From GWE2-51-13 sp942492825 (GTDB lineage: Bacteria; Bacillota_I; Bacilli_A; Erysipelotrichales; Erysipelotrichaceae), in contig OW818635.1 of NCBI GenBank assembly GCA_942492825.1, positions 1,426,001 through 1,490,000 on the forward strand: a stretch of 64,000 nucleotides of DNA, read 5' to 3'. Both the position numbers and the translations under genes were made by a program. Within the stretch, counting starts at the first letter, position 1. Every line of letters begins with the position of its first letter. A model generated the notes under the pieces. That model worked only from the letters and a program-made list of their open reading frames with translations, made no database searches and was not told the origin of the DNA. Of the stretch, positions 53,034 to 62,353 are shown in pieces.

Positions 53034-53948
53034 ATGAACGTCACCGCCACGCTTCTCAATCAGATCCTGTTGATGTTTCTCTTGATCGCCGTCGGCTATT
53101 TCCTTTATAAGAAAGGGTTTCTGACCCAACAAGGCTCTAAAGAACTCGGAAATCTCTTGATTTGGATCATCATCCCAAGTGCGATCCTACATTCCTTCAA
53201 TATTCCCTTTACCTATCAAAAAGGCAGCGAGCTCTTGATTTCGTTCTCGCTTGCGCTCTTCGCCATGTTACTTAGTATCGGTGTTTCCTATCTGGCTTTC
53301 GGAATTCGTCGTCCCATTGATAACATGGCCTCTTCTTTTTGTAGCGCAGCCTTTATGGGCATTCCTCTGGTCAGCGCGACATTGGGAAGCGACGCGGTTT
53401 TCTATATCGGAAGTTTAGTCGTCTTGGTTAACATCCTTCAATGGACGTACGGCATGTTTGTGATGACGGGACAGAAAGATCACATTAAGTTACGGACGAT
53501 TCTATCCAACCCGCCGTTTATCGCGTTTATGTTAGGTCTATTACTTTTTATCTCCCCGATCAAACTGCCCTCGATCGCAACAAACGTGCTTGTAAGCGTT
53601 AAAAGCATCAATACTCCGGTCGCGATGTTTATCTTAGGTTGTTATCTCGCGCAAACCGAGATCCGATCGATGATTCGAATTAAAAATCTTTATATTGTCT
53701 CATTCTTTCGATTACTACTGATTCCTCTTCTAACCATACTATTCTTTAAACTGATTCCTTTTGGGAACGATACGATGAAATTAGCCTTGTTGATTACAGC
53801 TTCGGCTCCCGTGGCATCGACTGTTGCGGTTTACGCACAACGTGCAAACAAAGACGTCGGATATGCCGTTCAAACCATCTGTTTCAGTACGTTGGTGAGT
53901 TTGGCGACGTTGCCTTTGATCGTCACGATCGCAACCTATCTTTGGTAA
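53034..53948 (+). CDS. AEC-family (auxin efflux carrier-like) transporter
   Basis: 304 residues with ten hydrophobic segments arranged as two five-helix halves. Marks include QILLMFLLIAVGYFLYKKGFLTQQGSKELGNLL, the family-typical N-terminal region, and PVAMFILGCYLAQTEI, which corresponds to the second half's conserved start. Bacterial AEC proteins export or import organic acids such as malate or malonate; the substrate here cannot be said. The ATG at 53034 follows GGAGGAATACCG. Confidence 0.88.
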   Translation: MNVTATLLNQILLMFLLIAVGYFLYKKGFLTQQGSKELGNLLIWIIIPSAILHSFNIPFTYQKGSELLISFSLALFAMLLSIGVSYLAFGIRRPIDNMASSFCSAAFMGIPLVSATLGSDAVFYIGSLVVLVNILQWTYGMFVMTGQKDHIKLRTILSNPPFIAFMLGLLLFISPIKLPSIATNVLVSVKSINTPVAMFILGCYLAQTEIRSMIRIKNLYIVSFFRLLLIPLLTILFFKLIPFGNDTMKLALLITASAPVASTVAVYAQRANKDVGYAVQTICFSTLVSLATLPLIVTIATYLW

Positions 53949-53949
53949 A

Positions 53950-53973
53950 AAACAATTCGGAGTTCCCGAATTG
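53950..53973. terminator. Terminator between the AEC and PTS genes
   Basis: CAATTCGG (53953-53960) pairs with CCGAATTG (53966-53973). On the minus strand it is followed by six T, so it mainly serves the PTS permease gene; the plus strand has only CTTT. Confidence 0.8.
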
Positions 53974-53975
53974 CT

Positions 53976-55538
53976 TTACGTCGTGGATTGAGTGTTTACC
54001 GGAAGCTGCTTCTTCAATTTCATGACTTCATTCCATAACATGTAACTCGGTGCGCCATAAGACAAGGCATATCCGGCACGGGTCTCTACGATCCGGCTGA
54101 CATCATAGTGATGGATTTTCGAAAAGTCGACGACGGTTCGATCAAACACTTGCACCGTCAATTTGGTCGGAGCCGCATGGATCATTCGGATGTTTTCGAT
54201 ACCGCCTACGCTGGCCAAGAAAGCGGAAAGACGATGTTGGAGCTCGTTGACGTCGACCAAGTTGACCGCGCCCTTCTTGAAATAATAGGTCGTTGCGGCT
54301 AAGTAAATCAAACCGGTCAAAATACCGACAACCACGATGATGCTGAGGGACTTGATCAGATCGATATTACGCCAATAGACGACCATGTCGATGACCGATC
54401 CCGGGGTCGCGGTCAACACATTTCCGCTAAAGGAATACCCCAAATACACTTTCAACGCCTCAAAGAGCGCAAACAATACACCTGTCATTAACAGATGGAA
54501 TAGATAGAGAAGCGGTGCGCATACCAATAGGAACAATTCTATAGGCAATAAAGTACCGGACAAGATCGAAATAAGTGCCGCTAATAGGATAAACAAACGA
54601 TACCGCCGACGTTCCATCTTATCGGTAAAGACACTATAAATCCCCACCAACATCGCAGGAACGGCGAAAATATTTAATACGAAGTAAGGCGTGATCAATC
54701 GACCGGCACCCAATCCGAAAATCGAATTGGCGGTCTGTGCGGTCCAAACTTGGATATCCCCAAGAAATGTCTCACCGAACGCATTGATCCAGGTTCCACC
54801 CATTTCCGTAAACCAGAACATACCACGCAAGAGTCCGCTCATATTCAGGGCGGCGTAAATACGATCGAAAATCCCATAAAGGAAGAGATTGATCGGATTG
54901 GTTAGGTCTTCCGCCAGAAACGTGAATAGTTGGATGCTGGCACGGATGAAATACGGCCAGACAAACGCGGTGATCACGCCGGCACCTAAACACAAGAACA
55001 ACGTCACGATCGCCGATTGGATTTTACGGTCGATAAATCCCAACGTACCGTAATTTAGACGATTGCGGGAATGGTGATACGCCCAGCGCGTGATGTTGAG
55101 GACGATGATGAAGCCAACGATCCCGGTTTGTAGCGGAACCAACATCCCGGTAGCGGATGAATTCATCAAGGTCGAAGCATCGACTTGGATTCCCAGAAAC
55201 GCATAATACGCGGCTGCCGGTAAATTCGTCGGTCCGAAGAACATCATTGCGACATGGAACATGACATAACCTAAAATCCCCGTAAACACGACGACCGAGT
55301 CGTCATAACGTTTTGCGAGGGCTTTAATGAGGATTAAGAGCGGGAAATTCATGATGATGAATCCGCCAAAATAACTAAACATCTCCGCGATTTGAATCAC
55401 CAAAGTATTGGTAATCGGAAAAATCGTGTTAAAATTCGGATTCAGGATGACGCCGCTCAATCCCATGAAAACCATTGCGATGAAAAGAATCTGCAATGGG
55501 AATTGGAGGATTTCAATGAACGTGTACCATCTTCTCAT
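53976..55538 (-). CDS. Glucose-family PTS EIIC with a degenerate EIIB domain lacking its Cys
   Basis: 520 residues. EIIC (~1-425) has ten or so membrane helices with the glucose/GlcNAc-superfamily pattern (LLRGMFWFTEMGGTWINAFGETFLGD; the PIELFLLVCAPLLYLFHLLMTG block). A linker leads to a C-terminal EIIB-like domain (430-510) with GGIENIRMIHAAPTKLTVQVFD. Where normal EIIB has D-A-C-x-T-R-L, this has H-A-A-P-T-K-L, so Cys is replaced by Ala456 and the Arg by Lys. No phosphate transfer through this EIIB is possible. The protein may be a transporter fed in another way or a sensor; no EIIA is seen. The ATG follows AGGTGATGAC. Confidence 0.85.
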   Translation of the reverse strand: MRRWYTFIEILQFPLQILFIAMVFMGLSGVILNPNFNTIFPITNTLVIQIAEMFSYFGGFIIMNFPLLILIKALAKRYDDSVVVFTGILGYVMFHVAMMFFGPTNLPAAAYYAFLGIQVDASTLMNSSATGMLVPLQTGIVGFIIVLNITRWAYHHSRNRLNYGTLGFIDRKIQSAIVTLFLCLGAGVITAFVWPYFIRASIQLFTFLAEDLTNPINLFLYGIFDRIYAALNMSGLLRGMFWFTEMGGTWINAFGETFLGDIQVWTAQTANSIFGLGAGRLITPYFVLNIFAVPAMLVGIYSVFTDKMERRRYRLFILLAALISILSGTLLPIELFLLVCAPLLYLFHLLMTGVLFALFEALKVYLGYSFSGNVLTATPGSVIDMVVYWRNIDLIKSLSIIVVVGILTGLIYLAATTYYFKKGAVNLVDVNELQHRLSAFLASVGGIENIRMIHAAPTKLTVQVFDRTVVDFSKIHHYDVSRIVETRAGYALSYGAPSYMLWNEVMKLKKQLPVNTQSTT

Positions 55539-55621
55539 GTCATCACCTCGAACAATATGATACCATTAGTGGAGGTGTTCTTCAAACATCTTCGTCCAAC
55601 GCCACCCCCAGGAGACATACC

Positions 55622-56812
55622 GTGACCAAATCCGCTTTAACCCACGCTAAGAAAAAATTCCATGTCGACCCCTACTTGGTCGTCATTTTAGGTTTGATGA
55701 GCCTTGCCTCGATGGTCGCCATCTTTGGCGCCTTACCCTTACTTCCCCAATGGAAATCCGGGATCGAATTATTGGTGAAGCAAGGAATCTGGTTTTTGAT
55801 CGGATTCAGCTTCTTGATTTTCTTGATCTTCTTCGGTATCGACCGACTGTTTACAGGAATCCGCGTCTTCTATTGGATCTTGATCGGCATGTTGATCGTT
55901 CTTTTACTGGACCGGGTCATCGATCTCCCTTTCATCGCACCAATCAACGGCACTCGGGCTTGGTATAGTTTCCCTGGAATCGGAACCATCCAACCGAGTG
56001 AATTCATGAAGATCGTATTGATTCTCATGGCTGCCAATGTCGTCCATGAACACAATCAAAACAAAACCGAGTTAAGTTTCGCGAGCGACCTCGGTTTATT
56101 TTGGAAAATCGCGAAGTTCGCTATCCCGCCGTTGGTACTGATCGTGTTGCAACCGGACACCGGTATCCCCGTTATCATCGTTATTGGGATCTTATCCTTA
56201 CTTGCGGTCGGTGGGATTCGCCGGGAATGGATCGGACTTGGCGTAATCGTCTTGATTTCCGGCTTTGCGGGGATCCTTTTCCTCTTCTACAACTTCCCCG
56301 ACATATTGGCGCGGATATTGGGTGACGCTTATAAGTTAAATCGTTTCTATGGATGGCTTCAAACCGAACGTTACTTATCTTCGTACGGAACACAGCTATA
56401 TCAAGGGTTGATGGCCGTCGGTTCGAGCGGTTGGTTTGGACACGGATTGGCTACCCAACTTGTGACGATCTTGGAACCGCAGAATGATTTCATTTTCGCC
56501 GTAATCGGTCAGGACTTCGGTTTCATCGGTACCACGAGCATCCTCTTCTTAAGTTTAGCCCTGGATTTACGTTTGGCGTACATTGCCCTTCAATATAAAG
56601 AACCCCGCGAACGATACATGGTCGCAGGGCTATTGGGTATGCTTCTCTATCAGCAAATTCAAAACATGGGAATGATCGTCGGTTTACTGCCGATCACGGG
56701 AATCACGTTGCCTCTGATATCTTCCGGGGGATCTTCTCTTTTATCGTACATGTTTCCTTTAGCCATCATTTTCCATATGAGCAGTGAAAATAAAAACCGA
56801 AGAATCCATTAG
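55622..56812 (+). CDS. rodA: Rod-shape-determining peptidoglycan polymerase RodA (SEDS family)
   Basis: 396 residues with ten membrane segments. It polymerises lipid II into glycan strands along the side wall. SEDS marks are the conserved NGTRAWYSFPGIGTIQPSEFMKI block, VLQPDTGIPVIIVIG with the catalytic Asp, and the C-terminal PITGITLPLISSGGSSLL. It starts with GTG (55622) behind AGGAG. Convergent with nadK, their stops overlapping by 4 bp. I prefer RodA to FtsW because of the absence of cell-division neighbours. Confidence 0.88.
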   Translation: MTKSALTHAKKKFHVDPYLVVILGLMSLASMVAIFGALPLLPQWKSGIELLVKQGIWFLIGFSFLIFLIFFGIDRLFTGIRVFYWILIGMLIVLLLDRVIDLPFIAPINGTRAWYSFPGIGTIQPSEFMKIVLILMAANVVHEHNQNKTELSFASDLGLFWKIAKFAIPPLVLIVLQPDTGIPVIIVIGILSLLAVGGIRREWIGLGVIVLISGFAGILFLFYNFPDILARILGDAYKLNRFYGWLQTERYLSSYGTQLYQGLMAVGSSGWFGHGLATQLVTILEPQNDFIFAVIGQDFGFIGTTSILFLSLALDLRLAYIALQYKEPRERYMVAGLLGMLLYQQIQNMGMIVGLLPITGITLPLISSGGSSLLSYMFPLAIIFHMSSENKNRRIH

Positions 56813-57591
56813 AATAGACTCTTCAGTCGTTGTAAGTAAGGTATTTTCTTGTAATGCGCGAATCGGATGAACTTGTTGCAGGCTCGGCACTCGATCGCCT
56901 TAACGCCTTTCAAATCGGTGTATAGATGATCGAAACACAAAATCGCACGCTCGAAATCTTCACTCTCAAGACGGATGACACCGTCTTTTTTAATGATCAG
57001 CGGCGAGCCCAACGAACGATATGCTTGATGGTGAATACCGGTGATCTCCGTAAGTTGAAGATAATCCAACCCATCTTGCAAGATCGCACCGCCCAAGGAG
57101 CGATTATACGCCGTACTCCCGGCTTGCGAACTCACGCACATCCCTGTTCCGCGGAACGTTTCGAAGTATTCCCCGTCGATTTTAATGTGCATCAACTGGG
57201 TTTGTTTCACGTTTTCCACACGCATTTCGTTGATGGCGAAATAGTCGTTCAACTTCTTCCCGTTATACGTCGTGACCTTGAGTAAAGGTACTTTCTGGAA
57301 GTGTGCTTCCTTCGTACTCACGTCTTTGATAAATTCTTCGATGTCATCTTTCGAATAATCGGTAAAAAATCCAAGAGTTCCGGTGTGGATCCCCACAAAC
57401 GCCGTATCGGAGATCCGGTTCACATGCTTGTGGATAGCCCGCAAAAAGGTTCCGTCGCCGCCGATCGTGACGACCAGTTCCGGTAACTCGGAATCATAGA
57501 GAAAATCGAGTTCCGTCAATCTCAGGACAAGAGTCTGTTTCAGTTGTTCGGAGTAGGTATCTCCGCGTGTCTCGATCGTGAATCGTCGCAT
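56809..57591 (-). CDS. nadK: NAD kinase
   Basis: 260 residues. It phosphorylates NAD to NADP. Motifs are VVTIGGDGTFLRAIH (GGDGT), GIHTGTLGFFTD, FAINEMRVENV (NE), and GSTAYNRSLGGAI. The C-terminal beta-sandwich is complete. The ATG at 57591 follows AAGGAAGAAACAAG. It shares the divergent region with the CYTH gene as in Bacillus (yjbK/nadF region). Confidence 0.94.
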   Translation of the reverse strand: MRRFTIETRGDTYSEQLKQTLVLRLTELDFLYDSELPELVVTIGGDGTFLRAIHKHVNRISDTAFVGIHTGTLGFFTDYSKDDIEEFIKDVSTKEAHFQKVPLLKVTTYNGKKLNDYFAINEMRVENVKQTQLMHIKIDGEYFETFRGTGMCVSSQAGSTAYNRSLGGAILQDGLDYLQLTEITGIHHQAYRSLGSPLIIKKDGVIRLESEDFERAILCFDHLYTDLKGVKAIECRACNKFIRFAHYKKIPYLQRLKSLF

Positions 57592-57649
57592 CTTGTTTCT
57601 TCCTTTTACTTTGGGGTTATTGTATCATGAAGCCGAAGGGATGGGTAGC

Positions 57650-58189
57650 ATGCACACAAACTTGGAAATCGAATATAAAACACTGGTGACGCAAGATCAA
57701 TTCAATCGCTTACGCGATCGTTTTTCGGTCGGTAGTGCGAGTAAACAGGTCAACACATACTTCGATACACCGGATCGTCAACTGCTTGCGGTTAAAGTCG
57801 CATGTCGTATCCGTATCACAGAACATTCGATCGAAGCGACCGTCAAACGGAAGACCGTCGAAGGCGTCCTTGAATACAATGTGCCTTTAGATCAGTTCGA
57901 TCCTTCCGTCTTTCGCACCGAGGTATTTCAAGTCTTATTTACGTCTCTCGGTATTCGTGGGGATTTGATTGAAGTTGGACAAACCGAGACCTACCGCACA
58001 ATCGTCGACGAGCCCCTTGGCCAACTTTGTTTCGACGAAAATCATTACAACGGAAAGACCGATTATGAGCTTGAATATGAAACCATCGGAGATCCCTTAG
58101 CGGGATATGTCCGGTTTATGGAAATCTTGGCGATGGAAAATATCCCGTATGTGCCGTCAATCAGTAAAATGCAGCGAGCCACGGCGTGA
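57650..58189 (+). CDS. CYTH-domain protein (YjbK-like)
   Basis: 179 residues of the CYTH/triphosphate tunnel metalloenzyme fold. The ExExK signature is at the start (LEIEYK, Glu6, Glu8, Lys10), followed by NTYFDTPDRQLL, CRIRI and VKRKTVEGVLEY, rows of basic and acidic residues that line the tunnel. Family members hydrolyse triphosphates such as inorganic PPPi; the substrate of YjbK-type proteins is not settled. The start at 57650 has AAGGG 8 bp upstream; the ATG at 57641 lies too close to it. Stop is within the terminator. Confidence 0.85.
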   Translation: MHTNLEIEYKTLVTQDQFNRLRDRFSVGSASKQVNTYFDTPDRQLLAVKVACRIRITEHSIEATVKRKTVEGVLEYNVPLDQFDPSVFRTEVFQVLFTSLGIRGDLIEVGQTETYRTIVDEPLGQLCFDENHYNGKTDYELEYETIGDPLAGYVRFMEILAMENIPYVPSISKMQRATA

Positions 58190-58206
58190 TTCAATCACGC
58201 TTTTTT
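58184..58206 (+). terminator. Terminator of the CYTH gene
   Basis: GCGTGAT (58184-58190) pairs with ATCACGC (58194-58200), then TTTTTT. The CYTH stop (TGA) lies in the stem and the convergent DUF1413 gene ends in it. Confidence 0.88.
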
Positions 58207-58548
58207 ATACCACTGCGTACCGGAACCATCTTTATCTAGTAGCAGGACTTCGCAACTCCCCGGATTGGCTTCCACATACGTTAAATAGGCTTTCCCCAGA
58301 GAAAGACGTGTTCCTTTATCTAAATTAACCCAATCGGTCCCTAAGAGCGATTTGACATTGAAAACGGATCCCGACTTTAATTTATCGACGCGATTGACCA
58401 TTTCTTTGTAGGATTGGACAAAATCGGTATCGTCGAGAATCCGGCTTTTCACATACGTTTGGATGGTCATGCGTTTGTTTTTTGCCTTATTGGTGAGGAA
58501 GGTGAACTCCTCTTCCGAAACCACTAGTTGTATCACTGGTTTTGACAT
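58195..58548 (-). CDS. DUF1413 protein
   Basis: 117 residues. Residues 1-45 resemble a ribbon-helix-helix-like segment (VIQLVVSEEEFTFLTNKAKNKRMTIQTYVKSRIL). The second half is the DUF1413 domain (SGSVFNVKSLLGTDWVNLDKGTRLSLGKAYLTYVEANP). The family is of unknown function, though the combination suggests a small DNA- or protein-binding regulator. The ATG at 58548 follows AAGGGAGATCCA. Its promoter is weak (TATAAA at ~58600). Confidence 0.75.
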   Translation of the reverse strand: MSKPVIQLVVSEEEFTFLTNKAKNKRMTIQTYVKSRILDDTDFVQSYKEMVNRVDKLKSGSVFNVKSLLGTDWVNLDKGTRLSLGKAYLTYVEANPGSCEVLLLDKDGSGTQWYKKA

Positions 58549-58671
58549 TGGATCTCCCTTTATGCTTCAGCATATTTGTCTAATAGAAACCTTGTTCTTT
58601 ATACTAAATATACTACGATGTGAAATTGAAATAAAGGAAAATTGGGTTTTTGTGTCAATTTATCAGAGAAA

Positions 58672-58713
58672 AACACCCGGAAGGATCGATTTATCGATGA
58701 TTCCAGGTGTTTT
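58672..58713 (-). terminator. Terminator of the aldo/keto reductase operon
   Basis: Long hairpin on the minus strand: AAACACC ... GGTGTTT outer arms, an inner GGAATCATCGAT/ATCGATCCTTCC arm, then TTTTTC. Confidence 0.8.
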
Positions 58714-59691
58714 TTACAGTTTTGAGATGATTTCCGCAACCTCGTCAAGTTCAGAAACCGTAAGTTTCGGATCTTTGATCGCCTTTAGGCTGTCTTCGAT
58801 TTGTGAGGAACGACTCGCGCCAAGGATGATACATTCAACATCCTTCGATAAAACCCATTGTAAAGCGAGTTGGGCGAGACTTTGATTCCGTCGCGTCGCG
58901 ATCGCATTGAGTTGTTTTAGAGCTTCGATCAACTGCGGGGTCAGGCTTTCCTTCTTTAGAAAGCGGTTGTCTTTATCCATACGCGATCCTTCAGGAATTC
59001 CATGAAGATACTTATCCGTCAACAGACCTTGCGACAGGGCACTGAAGGCAACCGTTCCGACACCGGCTTCCCGACATGCGTCGTAGATTCCGTTTTCGAA
59101 AACATCTTGTACAAGCATTGAAATCCGGTATTGACCGACGATCAACGGAAGACGGATTTCCTTGGCGATTCGTAATGCTTCATGAAGCGCTTCTAAGGGG
59201 TATTTCGAGATTCCGACATAGAGGACTTTCCCGCTATCGACCATCTGTTTCAAAGCAAACATGGTTTCTTCGATCGGTGTTTCCGCATCGTAGCGGTGAT
59301 GATAGAAGATATCGATGTAATCGACCCCGAGACGTTCTAAACTTTCATCCAAACTATTGAGAAGGTATTTCCGACTTCCGCCATCCCCATAGGGACCCTC
59401 CCACATTTTGTGACCGGCCTTGGTCGCGATGACAAGTTGGTTACGTCGGCCGGAGAAATCCTGCTTCAGGATTTTACCGAAGTTGATTTCCGCTTGTCCG
59501 TTTTGGGGTCCGTAGTTATTTGCGAGATCGAAGTAGGTAATTCCATGTTCAAAGGCGGTCTTAACAAGGGCACGCATATTTTCATACGCATCGTTTTCCC
59601 CAAAGCTATACCAGGCGCCAAGCGCCATCCTAGGTAGTTTTAACCCGCTGTTTCCACAGCGGACGTATTCCATTTCATTAACGTTGCTCAT
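58714..59691 (-). CDS. Aldo/keto reductase (YghZ-like)
   Basis: 325 residues, a TIM-barrel NADPH reductase. The catalytic tetrad is visible: Asp in TYFDLANNYGP, the Tyr in NNYG, Lys in VIATKAG, and His in IFYHHRYD. The NADP-binding C-terminal block is ECIILGASRSSQIEDSL. Similarity is best to the YghZ/Kv-beta type, which reduces glyceraldehyde 3-phosphate and methylglyoxal. It starts inside the stop of the gene ending at 59688 (4-bp overlap). Confidence 0.9.
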   Translation of the reverse strand: MSNVNEMEYVRCGNSGLKLPRMALGAWYSFGENDAYENMRALVKTAFEHGITYFDLANNYGPQNGQAEINFGKILKQDFSGRRNQLVIATKAGHKMWEGPYGDGGSRKYLLNSLDESLERLGVDYIDIFYHHRYDAETPIEETMFALKQMVDSGKVLYVGISKYPLEALHEALRIAKEIRLPLIVGQYRISMLVQDVFENGIYDACREAGVGTVAFSALSQGLLTDKYLHGIPEGSRMDKDNRFLKKESLTPQLIEALKQLNAIATRRNQSLAQLALQWVLSKDVECIILGASRSSQIEDSLKAIKDPKLTVSELDEVAEIISKL

Positions 59692-60644
59692 TCGTTCTCC
59701 TTTTGTGGATCGAGGATTTGGATCCCTTGACGTGTGAAGAAATCCATCGTCTCTTGTTGCAACGAACTATCGCATAACAAGGCGAAACGCAACGGACGAC
59801 GCTTGTTGGCAGGCAAGCGTTCCCCAAAGGACTCGATCGTTTTACATTTACCTATAATATAGAGTGCTTTTCGCACTAAATCGTTCTTTAAACTCACAAA
59901 GGGTAAGATGATGCGCACTTCACCATCCGCCAACCCGATCAATTCACCGCCACGAATATCCACCGATTCAAACTCGGGGTGGACTTTTTGGTAGTTCCTT
60001 AACATCCGTTGCGCTTTCGAAGCTTCGCGTTGCGTATCGAAATTGTCGGAAATCGAGGACAAATCGGCTTTCAACACTTGGCGGATCAAATCGTCGTCAA
60101 ATACCGTCGCATCGGGAGCATGATCGCTGACGGTCGCGCTCCAGGCATCGATTCCCACAATATTGGCTTGATTGAGGATCTTTGCGGTCGCCTGGGGATC
60201 TTCCCGCTCCAAATAGATGTAACTTTCAACGCTAGAGGAGATTCCGATCCCGATTTCGGACAAATATACCGGAGATTGGAAGAAAACGACGTCTTTGAGC
60301 GTCAAACAATGAAACTGCGGCGCTAACGTTTTTGATTTCGATACTTTTAGAATCGCTTCTTTTAATTCATTGGGCGTCGTATATCCGTTTTTCACATTGA
60401 ATCGGTTCCACATTTGACGGAAGGAGAACATGTTCGCTTCCGTATAACGTCCATATCCGATGATTCCCTTTTCGCGATTTAAGCCATGTTCCGTACCTTT
60501 CGCGAGGAAAAATAAAAGATCGCCCGCGAAGAAGTCCGCAAACCGTTTCGAACTGCTCGGACGCCAAAAGTTCATCTCGGTGTTCCCGTGGATGCGATGG
60601 AATTCGATCATGTTTTTGTCGGTGATATAGGCGATCGAGGACAT
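59688..60644 (-). CDS. Hypothetical protein with an EVE/PUA-like N-terminal half
   Basis: 318 residues, soluble, not recognised. Residues ~35-75 (RFADFFAGDLLFFLAKGTEHGLNREKGIIGYGRYTE) have the look of a PUA/EVE-like fold: a hydrophobic strand, a Gly-rich turn and an aromatic G-Y-G. The middle is mixed, with charged helices (~190-240), and the last part is alpha/beta (PLRFALLCDSSLQQETMDFF). It is co-translated with the aldo/keto reductase by a 4-bp overlap and lies 29 bp after fhs, so all may share a transcript. Possible roles are recognition of a modified base or repair; this is speculative. Confidence 0.45.
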   Translation of the reverse strand: MSSIAYITDKNMIEFHRIHGNTEMNFWRPSSSKRFADFFAGDLLFFLAKGTEHGLNREKGIIGYGRYTEANMFSFRQMWNRFNVKNGYTTPNELKEAILKVSKSKTLAPQFHCLTLKDVVFFQSPVYLSEIGIGISSSVESYIYLEREDPQATAKILNQANIVGIDAWSATVSDHAPDATVFDDDLIRQVLKADLSSISDNFDTQREASKAQRMLRNYQKVHPEFESVDIRGGELIGLADGEVRIILPFVSLKNDLVRKALYIIGKCKTIESFGERLPANKRRPLRFALLCDSSLQQETMDFFTRQGIQILDPQKENE

Positions 60645-60673
60645 TAGAGTTCCTCCTTTATGCGTTTTTGGTT

Positions 60674-62341
60674 TTAAAATAATCCGACGATTTTTCCGTA
60701 ATCATCGATGTCGATCGCGTTGGCAGCCGGCACCTTCGGTAATCCCGGCATCGTCATCATTGAACCGCAGATCGCGACAATGAATCCGGCACCGGAAGAA
60801 ATGTGAAGTTCACGTACGTGAAGATCGAAATTCGACGGTCTACCAAGCACTTTGGGATCATCCGTGATCGAGGATTGCGTTTTTGCGACGCAAACGTTTA
60901 ACCGGTCTAAGCCCAACTCTTCAATTTTCGACAGTTGTTGTAGCGCAGTCTCACTAAGGAGCACTTCTTTCCCACCATAGACTTTGGTTGTGATGAGTTT
61001 GAGTTTCTCTAAGATCGTTTGATTGGGATTGACAAGGGTATGATACTTACCGGCTTCTTTTTCACAGATCGAAACGATTTGGTGTGCCAAGTCCTTCGCA
61101 CCTTCGCTACCTTCCGCCCAAGATTCGTTTACGGCGAAATTGACTTTCGCATCCAAACACCACGCTTTAACCGCAGCAACTTCCGCCGCGGAGTCACTGG
61201 AGAACTTATTGAGGGCGACAACCACGGGAACTCCGTATTCCGAGATGATTTCCACATGTTTTGCCAGATTGGGTAGACCGTTGACCAACGCTTCGACATT
61301 TTCTTGCTTTAAATCTTCATAGGCTTGTCCGCCATGCATTTTCAAAGCACGAATCGTTGTGACCAATACGACGGCCGACGGATGCATCTCCGCTGCCGGG
61401 CAGGTAATGTCCATAAATTTCTGTGCGCCGAGATCGGATCCGAATCCGGCTTCGGTTACCACATAATCCGCCAATTTTAACGCGAGTTTCGTCGCGATGA
61501 TCGAATTGGCACCATGTGCGATATTCGCGAATGGTCCACCATGGATAAATACAGGATTTTTCTCGAGGGTCTGGACTAAATTAGGTTTGATCGCGTCCTT
61601 CATCAGTACCGTCACCGAACCTCCGCATTTCAAATCGGCGATCGTAATCGGTTTTCCTTCATATGTGAATGCGACGATGGTCCGATCGATTCTCGTCCTG
61701 AAATCCCTTAGATCTTTGGATAAGCACAAGATCGCCATCATTTGGGAAGCGACCGTGATTTGGAAATGTTCTTTACGAGAAGGGGCTTTGGGATCGTCGG
61801 TATTGATTTCAACGTTACGCAATGCGCGATCGTTCATGTCCAAACAACGTTTCCAAAGGATTTGTTGGGGATCAATTCGTAGTTCGTTGCCTTGCCACAG
61901 ATGATTATCGAGGATCGCCGAGACTAAATTATTCGCCGTGGTAATGGCATGCATGTCCCCGGTAAAATGTAGGTTGATTTCATCCATCGGGACGACTTGT
62001 GCGTATCCTCCGCCCGTCGCTCCTCCCTTGATCCCGAATACCGGGCCTAATGATGGTTCGCGCATGCAACCGATCGCATGTTTGTTTAATGCACATAATC
62101 CATCCACAAGTCCGACCGTCGTCGTGGATTTCCCTTCGCCGGCTTTCGTCGGTGTGATCGCCGTGACGAGGATCAACTTTCCGTCATGGTTGGAAGCCAC
62201 TTTTTCTTGTAGAGCGAGATTGACTTTCGCTTTGTACTTTCCGTAAAACTCCAAATAATCCGAATCGACTTTGGCTTTGCGCGCAATTTTCTCGATCGGA
62301 TCCATTACATTCGCTTGTGCGATTTCAATATCCGTTTTCAT
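60674..62341 (-). CDS. fhs: Formate-tetrahydrofolate ligase
   Basis: 555 residues. It makes 10-formyl-THF from formate, THF and ATP, feeding FolD. Motifs are the P-loop TPTKAGEGKSTTTVGL, EPSLGPVFGIKGGATGGGYAQVVPM, and FVHGGPFANIAHGANS (here FIHGGPFANIAHG). The final AGFIVAICGSMMTMPGLPKVPAA block is full-length. The start at 62341 follows AAAGGGGAAAAACC. Directly after recR (12 bp), so part of the dnaX-ebfC-recR-fhs unit. Confidence 0.96.
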   Translation of the reverse strand: MKTDIEIAQANVMDPIEKIARKAKVDSDYLEFYGKYKAKVNLALQEKVASNHDGKLILVTAITPTKAGEGKSTTTVGLVDGLCALNKHAIGCMREPSLGPVFGIKGGATGGGYAQVVPMDEINLHFTGDMHAITTANNLVSAILDNHLWQGNELRIDPQQILWKRCLDMNDRALRNVEINTDDPKAPSRKEHFQITVASQMMAILCLSKDLRDFRTRIDRTIVAFTYEGKPITIADLKCGGSVTVLMKDAIKPNLVQTLEKNPVFIHGGPFANIAHGANSIIATKLALKLADYVVTEAGFGSDLGAQKFMDITCPAAEMHPSAVVLVTTIRALKMHGGQAYEDLKQENVEALVNGLPNLAKHVEIISEYGVPVVVALNKFSSDSAAEVAAVKAWCLDAKVNFAVNESWAEGSEGAKDLAHQIVSICEKEAGKYHTLVNPNQTILEKLKLITTKVYGGKEVLLSETALQQLSKIEELGLDRLNVCVAKTQSSITDDPKVLGRPSNFDLHVRELHISSGAGFIVAICGSMMTMPGLPKVPAANAIDIDDYGKIVGLF

Positions 62342-62353
62342 GGTTTTTCCCCT

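Noticed and set aside
3253..58189. TGA read as tryptophan (mollicute code)
   Set aside because: TGA is the stop of several well-defined genes (AlbA_2 gene at 3253, ywiB at 16843, mutL at 48607, CYTH gene at 58187), and Trp is TGG throughout.
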